DNA of 5,236 bases, from NCBI GenBank assembly GCA_964555735.1, contig CAZKTS010000152.1:1-5236 (forward strand). Reading direction: 5' to 3'. Below, one piece after another: positions 1 to 5,236 of this stretch. The notes beneath the pieces were generated by a model, which was given only the letters and a program-made list of their open reading frames with translations, made no database searches and had not been told where the DNA came from. Source of the DNA: CAZKTS01 sp964555735. GTDB taxonomy: Bacteria > Actinomycetota > Acidimicrobiia > IMCC26256 > PALSA-555. Made by a program: the position numbers and the translations under genes. Position 1 is the first letter of the stretch. Each line of letters starts with the position of its first letter.

Positions 1-648
1 ATCAACTACGACAAGCGGTGGTTCCGAGACCACGATCTCGCCGTGCCGCGCTCGCTCGCCGACCTCACGAAGCCCAAGTACCGAGGGCTGCTCGTCACCG
101 AGAACCCCGCGACGTCATCGCCCGGCCTCGCGTTCCTGCTCGCGACACGAGCGCAGTTCGGCGAGGACGGCTGGCGCGACTACTGGGAAGACCTGCGCGC
201 CAACGACGTCGAGGTCGTCGCGGGCTGGGAGGAGGCGTTCAACGGCTCGTTCTCCGCGGGCGAGAACGCCGGCGAGCGCCCACTCGTGGTCTCGTACGCG
301 TCCAGCCCGCCCGTCGCGGTCTACTACTCGGACCCGCGACCCAAGACCTCGCCGATCGGCACCATGCTCTCGAGCTGCTTCCGCCAGGTGGAGGGGGTCG
401 GGATCATCAAGGGCACCGAGCACCCGGCCGAGGCGCGCGAGCTCGTCGACTTCATGCTCTCGGAGCCCTTCCAGGCCGACGTGCCCCTGCAGATGTTCGT
501 CTTCCCCGTGCGCAACGGCACGCCGCTCCCGCCGGTCTTCGAGAAGTTCGCCGAGCTGCCGGCGGAGCCGCTCACGCTCTCGCCGTCGGCGATCGGGCGC
601 GACCGGGAGCGATGGATCGACGAGTGGACCGACACCGTCCTGCGCTGA
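1..648 (+). CDS. thiB: Thiamine ABC transporter substrate-binding protein, ThiB-like (C-terminal part, 5' end cut by window)
   Basis: This is the extracytoplasmic solute-binding protein that would capture thiamine (or its phosphates) and deliver it to the permease encoded next. The reading frame is open from base 1, so the first 215 visible residues are the C-terminal part of a protein whose family usually has about 320-360 residues; the signal peptide or lipobox lies outside the window. Visible hallmarks are INYDKRWF at the edge, ENPATSSPGLAFLLAT (residues 34-49), the GW at 75-76, PLVVSYASSPP (94-104), and a C-terminal block with ELVDFML, PLQMFVFPV and WIDEWTDTVLR. This series matches my recollection of E. 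coli ThiB (TbpA) and its actinobacterial relatives, in the same order. The GTG at base 43 is not the start, because homologous sequence continues upstream of it. The TGA stop overlaps the ATG of the permease by one base. Iron-binding FbpA-type proteins are the nearest alternative, but the SYASSPP region favours thiamine. Confidence 0.88.
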   Translation: MNYDKRWFRDHDLAVPRSLADLTKPKYRGLLVTENPATSSPGLAFLLATRAQFGEDGWRDYWEDLRANDVEVVAGWEEAFNGSFSAGENAGERPLVVSYASSPPVAVYYSDPRPKTSPIGTMLSSCFRQVEGVGIIKGTEHPAEARELVDFMLSEPFQADVPLQMFVFPVRNGTPLPPVFEKFAELPAEPLTLSPSAIGRDRERWIDEWTDTVLR

Positions 649-2279
649 TGCCGGCGCGGCGCCGGGCCTCGGCGGGAAGGACCGCGCTCGTCCTGGTGCC
701 GCTGGCGTTCCTCGCGGTCTTCTTCCTCTATCCCTTCGTCACGATCCTCGGGAGGGGGCTCTGGCCCGACGGTGCCCTCGACCTCTCGCCGCTCGGCGAC
801 ACGCTGGGCGACGCGTCGGTGCGCGACATCGCGTGGTTCACGCTGTGGCAGGCCGCGCTCTCCACCGCGCTCACGATCGCGGTCGCGCTGCCCGGGGCCT
901 ACGTCCTCGCGCGCTACCGATTCCCCGGCCGATCGCTGGTGCGCGCCGTCGTGACCGTGCCCTTCGTGCTCCCCACCGTCGTCGTCGCCACCGCGTTCCT
1001 CGCGCTGGGCGTGCGGCAGTCGCTCGGCGCGATCCTGCTCGCGCACGTGTTCTTCAACCTCGCGGTCGTCGTGCGTGGCGTCGGTGCCCTCTGGTCGACC
1101 CTCGACCCCCACGAGGAGGACGCAGCGCGCGTGCTGGGCGCGAGCCGGTGGCGCACCTTCACCGCCGTCACGCTCCCCGCGCTGCGCCCGGCGCTGCTCG
1201 CGACCGGCGCCATCGTGTTCCTCTTCGACTTCACGTCGTTCGGTGTCGTGCTCCTCCTCGGCGGCCCGACGCGCGCCACGCTCGAGACCGAGATCTACCG
1301 CCAGACCGCCGACCTGCTCGACCTCCGGACCGCCGCCGCTCTCGCATTGCTCCAGCTCGTCGCCGTGCTCGTGCTGCTCGTCATCGTCGGTCGGTTCCAA
1401 CGGCGCGCCAGCGTGGCCCGCACGCTCCGACCCGAGCGCGAGACCGCCCGCCCGCCGCGCGGACTGCGGGAGCGAGCCCTGGTCGGCGGCACCGTCGCCG
1501 GCATGCTCCTCTTCGTCGGCGTGCCGATCGGCGTCCTGGTGGCGCGCTCGTTCGGCATCGGCGGCGGTAGTGCCGTCGGCCTTGGCTCGTACCGCGCGCT
1601 CGACGAGCTCCACGCCGGCAGCGTCCTGTTCGTGGCGCCGGCCGAGGCGATCCGGAACTCCGTGCTCTTCGCCCTCGTCGCTACTGCACTCGCAGTCGGC
1701 GTCGGCACCTGCGCCGCGTTCGCGATCGCACGGACGCGCCGCGGCAGCGCGCTCGACGCCGCGCTCGCGCTCCCCCTGGGGGTGTCGGCCGTCACCATCG
1801 GCTTCGGGTTCCTGATCGCGCTCGACGAACCGCCGCTCGACCTCCGCACCTCGTGGATCCTCGTGCCGATCGCGCAGGCGCTTGTCGCCATCCCGTTCGT
1901 GATCCGCTTCGTGCTCCCCACCCTGCAGGCCGTCGATCCTCACCTCCGGGAGTCGGCCGCACTGCTCGGCGCGCCGCCACGCCGGGTCTGGCGCGAGGTC
2001 GACCTGCCGCTGGCCGCGCGCGGCATCCTCGTGGCGTCCGGGTTCGCCTTCGCGATCTCGCTCGGCGAGTTCGGTGCGACCGTCTTCATCGCCCGCCCGG
2101 ACCGGCCGACCCTCCCGGTCGTGATCTTCCGACTGCTCGGCCAACCGGGGTCGGTGGGCTTCGGGGCGGCGATGGCGGCGAGCACGATCCTGCTCGCACT
2201 CACGGCGCTGGCCGTCCTCCTCACCGAGTGGATCAGCGCCCGGCTCGGTGACCGCACCGACGCGGCACTGGTGTTCTGA
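648..2279 (+). CDS. thiP: Thiamine ABC transporter permease, ThiP-like, two fused permease domains
   Basis: This is the membrane channel subunit of the uptake system, 543 residues, close to the roughly 536 of E. coli ThiP. It begins at the ATG that overlaps the binding-protein stop (TGATG). An open frame extends upstream to base 18, but that part is out-of-frame translation of the binding protein and is Arg-rich, so I exclude it. The protein has two homologous halves, each a bundle of hydrophobic helices. Clear membrane segments in the first half lie near residues 12-34, 64-87, 98-120, 126-148, 181-206 and 229-248. A polar, Arg-rich cytoplasmic linker follows at about 249-276, then the second bundle from about 277. 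Each half carries an EAA loop, the contact site for the ATPase: E157-D-A-A with G164 and LP at 176-177, and E435-S-A-A with G441 and LP shortly after. Two EAA loops in one chain are typical of ThiP, FbpB and related iron/thiamine permeases; the ThiB-like neighbour is what favours thiamine. Confidence 0.88.
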   Translation: MPARRRASAGRTALVLVPLAFLAVFFLYPFVTILGRGLWPDGALDLSPLGDTLGDASVRDIAWFTLWQAALSTALTIAVALPGAYVLARYRFPGRSLVRAVVTVPFVLPTVVVATAFLALGVRQSLGAILLAHVFFNLAVVVRGVGALWSTLDPHEEDAARVLGASRWRTFTAVTLPALRPALLATGAIVFLFDFTSFGVVLLLGGPTRATLETEIYRQTADLLDLRTAAALALLQLVAVLVLLVIVGRFQRRASVARTLRPERETARPPRGLRERALVGGTVAGMLLFVGVPIGVLVARSFGIGGGSAVGLGSYRALDELHAGSVLFVAPAEAIRNSVLFALVATALAVGVGTCAAFAIARTRRGSALDAALALPLGVSAVTIGFGFLIALDEPPLDLRTSWILVPIAQALVAIPFVIRFVLPTLQAVDPHLRESAALLGAPPRRVWREVDLPLAARGILVASGFAFAISLGEFGATVFIARPDRPTLPVVIFRLLGQPGSVGFGAAMAASTILLALTALAVLLTEWISARLGDRTDAALVF

Positions 2280-2280
2280 C

Positions 2281-3243
<963 letters not shown>

Positions 3244-3255
3244 CCCAACCCCCGC

Positions 3256-3272
3256 CGGCCGATGAACGGCCG
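3256..3272 (+). terminator. GC hairpin after the ABC operon, possible weak terminator or attenuator
   Basis: CGGCCG, a five-base loop ATGAA and a second CGGCCG form a perfect 6-bp all-GC stem beginning 12 bases after the ATPase stop. No T-tract follows, so it is not a classical rho-independent terminator. Tractless hairpins have been proposed as terminators or RNA-end stabilisers in high-GC actinobacteria. The hairpin position, between a finished operon and a new promoter, fits that role, but short GC inverted repeats also arise by chance at this composition. Confidence 0.35.
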
Positions 3273-3302
3273 CCGCCTGCACGGGATCCGCACATCTCCG
3301 GC

Positions 3303-3339
3303 AGGACTCCTCCACACCCCGTCCCTACGATGGTCCTCG
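3303..3339 (+). promoter_or_regulatory. Candidate sigma-70-type promoter giving a leaderless transcript of the response regulator gene
   Basis: TACGAT at 3326-3331 fits the actinobacterial -10 consensus TANNNT. Exactly 17 bases upstream, AGGACT at 3303-3308 matches the GAC core of a TTGAC -35 box. Seven bases after the -10 box lies the GTG at 3339, which is where transcription would be expected to begin. No purine-rich Shine-Dalgarno precedes either that GTG or the ATG at 3330. The simplest reading is transcription starting on the start codon. The -35 match is only partial, and the whole is read by eye. Confidence 0.5.
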
Positions 3340-4079
3340 TGCCCGCGAGTCCCGTGACCACACCGCCGCTCGCGTCCGGCACCGCCACGACCCGCACGAT
3401 CCTCGTGGTCGAGGACGAAGCGACCATCGCCCAGGCCGTCGCCGCCCGCCTGCGCAGCGAGGGCTTCGCGGTCGAGATCGCCACCGATGGGCTCGTCGCG
3501 GTCGATGCGTGCGCGCGCCTGCACCCCGATCTCGTCGTGCTCGACCTCATGCTCCCCGGCCTCGAGGGCCTCGTGGTCTGCCGCGGGATCCAACGCGACC
3601 GTCCTGTACCGGTGCTCATGCTCACCGCACGCGACTCCGAGACCGACCTCGTCGTCGGCCTCGCGGTCGGCGCCGACGACTACCTCACGAAGCCATTCAG
3701 CAGCCGCGAGCTCACCGCGCGGGTGCACGCGCTCCTGCGACGGGTGGAGCGCACACCGGACCGCGCCGCCGACGGCCCGCTCCGCCTCGGTGACGTCGAG
3801 CTCGATCTCGCCACCCGCCGCGTGCACCAACGCGACCGCGAGGTGCACCTCACGCCGACGGAGTTCGATCTCCTCGCGTTCCTCGCCAAGCGCCCTGAGC
3901 GGGTCTTCACCCGCGAGCAGCTGCTCGGCGAGGTGTGGGGCTACCGCGACGGCTCCGGCGCCCGCACCGTCGACTCGCACGTTCGCGCGCTGCGACGCAA
4001 GCTCGACCCGTCGATCATCCGGACGGTGCACGGTGTCGGATACGCGGCCGTGACCGACGACGGCGGTGCCTCCTCGTGA
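3339..4079 (+). CDS. OmpR/PhoB-family two-component response regulator
   Basis: This is a cytoplasmic DNA-binding regulator, 246 residues from GTG 3339, probably phosphorylated by the kinase encoded immediately downstream. The receiver domain spans about residues 19-136: acidic pair E25-D26 in ILVVEDE, phospho-acceptor D69 in VVLDLMLPG, switch T96 in LMLTAR, and K118 in DDYLTKPF. A short linker leads to a winged-helix output domain at about 147-240, with LTPTEFDLLAFL, the loop before VFTREQLL, TVDSHVRALRRKL (the recognition helix region) and the terminal RTVHGVGYA. All phosphorylation residues are present, so it should be active. Starts at ATG 3330 or GTG 3354 are possible; I prefer 3339 because the ATG sits inside the likely -10 box. 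The first 18 residues are Pro/Thr/Ala-rich and precede the receiver, a longer leader than usual. The TGA overlaps the kinase start. The regulon cannot be inferred; the family is too large to give a symbol. Confidence 0.93.
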   Translation: MPASPVTTPPLASGTATTRTILVVEDEATIAQAVAARLRSEGFAVEIATDGLVAVDACARLHPDLVVLDLMLPGLEGLVVCRGIQRDRPVPVLMLTARDSETDLVVGLAVGADDYLTKPFSSRELTARVHALLRRVERTPDRAADGPLRLGDVELDLATRRVHQRDREVHLTPTEFDLLAFLAKRPERVFTREQLLGEVWGYRDGSGARTVDSHVRALRRKLDPSIIRTVHGVGYAAVTDDGGASS

Positions 4080-5188
4080 GCCGGCAGCACCCGCGCTCCG
4101 ACCTCGACCTCCGGGAGCTCGACATCCGGGATCTCGACATCCGGCGCCCGCTCGACCCGCTGCCGTCGATCAAGCTCAAGCTCGGCTTCGTCATCGCCGC
4201 GGCCGTCGCCGTGACAGTGTTCGTGTTCTGGGTCGCACTGAAGGTCGGCATCTGGCCGTCGGTGAGCGGCGTGCTCGCCGCCCTGGTCGCGATGGGCGCG
4301 GTCTGGCTCCTGTCGCGCGGCATGACCAGCCCGCTGCGCGAGATGGCCGCCGCGGCCGACGCCATGAAGCACGGCGACTACAGCCGCCGGGTCACCGCCA
4401 CGTCGCACGACGAGGTCGGGCAGCTCGCGCAGGCGTTCAACGAGATGGCGACCGAGCTCGCCGCGACCGATCGGGTCCGACGGGATCTGGTCGCCAACGT
4501 CTCGCACGAGCTGCGCACCCCGATCACCGCGCTGCAGGCCGCCCTCGAGAACCTCGTCGACGGCGTCGCCGAGCCCGACCCCGACACCTTCCGCACCATG
4601 CTCGCCCAGGTCGAGCGGCTCGGCCGGCTGGTCCAGCAGCTCCTCGACCTCTCGCGGCTCGAGGCCGGCGTCGTGCCGCTCGAGCGCGAGGCGTTCCCGG
4701 TCGGGCCGCTGCTCAGCCACGCGGTGCGCGAGCAGCAGCTGCACGAGCCCGCCGTCGACGTCGCGGTCCACGTGGAGCCCTCCGACCTCGTGGCCGACGG
4801 CGATCCGGAGCGCGTGCACCAGGTCGTCGCGAACCTGCTCGAGAACGCGGTCCGCTACACGCCGCACGGTGGCACCGTCGAGGTGCGCGCGCACCGCGGC
4901 GAGCACGGCGTCACCATCGAAGTGCTCGACGAAGGCCCCGGCATCCCCGAGGCCGATCGCGCTCGGGTCTTCGAGCGCTTCGCGCGCGTCGATGCGGCCC
5001 GGTCGTCCACCGACGGCGGCGCGGGGCTCGGCCTTGCGATCGCGCGCTGGATCGTCGACCTCCACGGCGGCGAGATCCACCCCGAGCACCGGGAGCCGCA
5101 CGGCACCCGGATGGTGGTGGAGCTCCCGACCGCGCCTCACACCACCCGGAACCAACCTGCCCGACACGAACAGGGAACCCACGCATGA
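4076..5188 (+). CDS. HAMP-domain sensor histidine kinase, partner of the preceding response regulator
   Basis: This is a membrane sensor kinase of 370 residues that should autophosphorylate on H144 and pass phosphate to the regulator encoded upstream. GTG 4076 overlaps the regulator stop (GTGA), which implies translational coupling and fixes the start. The order is: charged cytoplasmic tail (1-35) with three LD[LI]R repeats; TM1 about 36-55; a loop of only about 7 residues containing GIWPS; TM2 about 63-80; HAMP about 82-133 (P86, then DEVGQLAQAFNEM); dimerisation/H-box VSHELRTP (142-149); N-box with N253 and N257 in NLLENAVRYTP; G1 DEGPGIP (285-291); F-box VFERF (298-302); G2 GGAGLGLAI (314-322). 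All ATP-binding motifs are intact. There is essentially no extracytoplasmic sensor domain, so it may sense within the membrane or through a partner. A polar tail after about residue 352 (HTTRNQPARHEQ) looks disordered; its coding sequence also carries the Shine-Dalgarno of the next gene. Confidence 0.92.
   Translation: MSRQHPRSDLDLRELDIRDLDIRRPLDPLPSIKLKLGFVIAAAVAVTVFVFWVALKVGIWPSVSGVLAALVAMGAVWLLSRGMTSPLREMAAAADAMKHGDYSRRVTATSHDEVGQLAQAFNEMATELAATDRVRRDLVANVSHELRTPITALQAALENLVDGVAEPDPDTFRTMLAQVERLGRLVQQLLDLSRLEAGVVPLEREAFPVGPLLSHAVREQQLHEPAVDVAVHVEPSDLVADGDPERVHQVVANLLENAVRYTPHGGTVEVRAHRGEHGVTIEVLDEGPGIPEADRARVFERFARVDAARSSTDGGAGLGLAIARWIVDLHGGEIHPEHREPHGTRMVVELPTAPHTTRNQPARHEQGTHA
4103..4147 (+). 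repeat. Three tandem 15-bp repeats in the kinase gene encoding LD[LI]R[E/D/R] pentapeptides
   Basis: Three in-frame 15-base units (4103-4117, 4118-4132, 4133-4147) share CTCGAC-(C/A)TCCGG and encode LDLRE, LDIRD and LDIRR, residues 10-24 of the histidine kinase. A partial fourth echo, PLD, follows at 25-27. They lie in the cytoplasmic tail ahead of TM1. The second and third units are nearly identical at the DNA level, which suggests slippage or recent duplication rather than convergence. Confidence 0.8.
5172..5176 (+). promoter_or_regulatory. Shine-Dalgarno AGGGA for the last gene
   Basis: AGGGA ends eight bases before the ATG at 5185, a good spacing. It is the clearest ribosome-binding site in the window and supports ATG 5185 as a real start, even though it lies inside the end of the kinase gene. 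Confidence 0.7.
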
Positions 5189-5236
5189 GCCTTGCCCCGA
5201 TCGAAGAAGCACTCCGGCGGATCCGCCGCGGCGAGA
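5185..5236 (+). CDS. Probable 3,4-dihydroxy-2-butanone-4-phosphate synthase (RibB or RibBA), first 17 codons only
   Basis: Only the start is visible: MSLAPIEEALRRIRRGE, running off the window. The ATG overlaps the kinase stop by four bases (ATGA) and has a Shine-Dalgarno. The pattern IEEAL-x-x-IR-x-GE resembles the N-terminus of RibB and RibBA proteins, which in the family is followed at once by a VDDEDRENEGD acidic loop. That enzyme converts ribulose 5-phosphate to dihydroxybutanone phosphate plus formate for riboflavin synthesis; in RibBA it is fused to GTP cyclohydrolase II. Seventeen residues are too few for certainty, and the diagnostic loop is beyond the window edge, so I leave the symbol empty. 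Overlap with the kinase suggests cotranscription. Confidence 0.55.
   Translation, partial: MSLAPIEEALRRIRRGE

Noticed and set aside
18..647. A 210-residue N-terminal extension of the permease in the same frame
   Set aside because: It overlaps the ThiB-like coding region in another frame, is Arg/Ala-rich and resembles nothing in the family; the permease begins naturally at ATG 648.
2248..2280. Upstream GTG start for the ATPase, overlapping the permease by 32 bases
   Set aside because: The extra 11 residues (TAPTRHWCSDV region) do not fit the family N-terminus, and the permease needs that sequence in its own frame. GTG 2281 gives a normal start.
3281..3325. Imperfect dyad elements (GCACGGGATCCGCAC and AGGACTCCT) as operator sites upstream of the response regulator
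   Set aside because: The first is only partly symmetrical and the second is nine bases long; there are no direct repeats of the kind typical for OmpR/PhoB autoregulation, so I could not support an operator call.
3941..5212. A 423-codon open frame on the minus strand opposite the histidine kinase, and a 395-codon one at 2844-4031
   Set aside because: Both have charged, low-information translations and lie opposite genes with complete diagnostic motifs. They are shadows of the plus-strand genes.

Overview
The window is a high-GC stretch (about 70% G+C by eye) in which every convincing gene lies on the plus strand. GTG starts, 1-4 base gene overlaps and a likely leaderless promoter suggest a high-GC actinobacterium. 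The protein flavour resembles Acidimicrobiia or other deep-branching Actinomycetota, but that placement is an inference from composition and recalled family resemblance.

Region 1 (1-3243) is a thiamine-type ABC uptake operon in the order binding protein, permease, ATPase. It holds the last 215 residues of a ThiB-like substrate-binding protein, a complete two-domain ThiP-like permease of 543 residues, and a ThiQ-like ATPase of 320 residues with an added C-terminal TOBE-type domain. The first two genes overlap by one base and the next two are one base apart, so they almost certainly form one transcript. Any promoter or TPP riboswitch would lie upstream of the window.

Region 2 (3244-3338) is the only real intergenic gap, 95 bases. 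It contains a perfect 6-bp GC hairpin just after the ATPase gene and then a candidate -35/-10 promoter. The -10 box lies 7 bases before a GTG start and there is no Shine-Dalgarno, which points to leaderless transcription of the next gene.

Region 3 (3339-5188) is a two-component system: an OmpR/PhoB-family response regulator whose stop overlaps the GTG start of a HAMP-containing sensor histidine kinase. The kinase has only a very short loop between its two membrane helices and carries three tandem LD[LI]R-type pentapeptides in its cytoplasmic N-terminal tail. Its signal cannot be read from the sequence.

Region 4 (5185-5236) is the first 17 codons of a gene that overlaps the kinase stop by four bases and has a good Shine-Dalgarno. 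Its N-terminus resembles RibB/RibBA (riboflavin synthesis), so the two-component genes may be cotranscribed with a riboflavin gene. I see no mobile element, CRISPR array, tRNA or rRNA. The window looks like ordinary chromosomal core and transport genes with a few details worth checking rather than an undescribed system.
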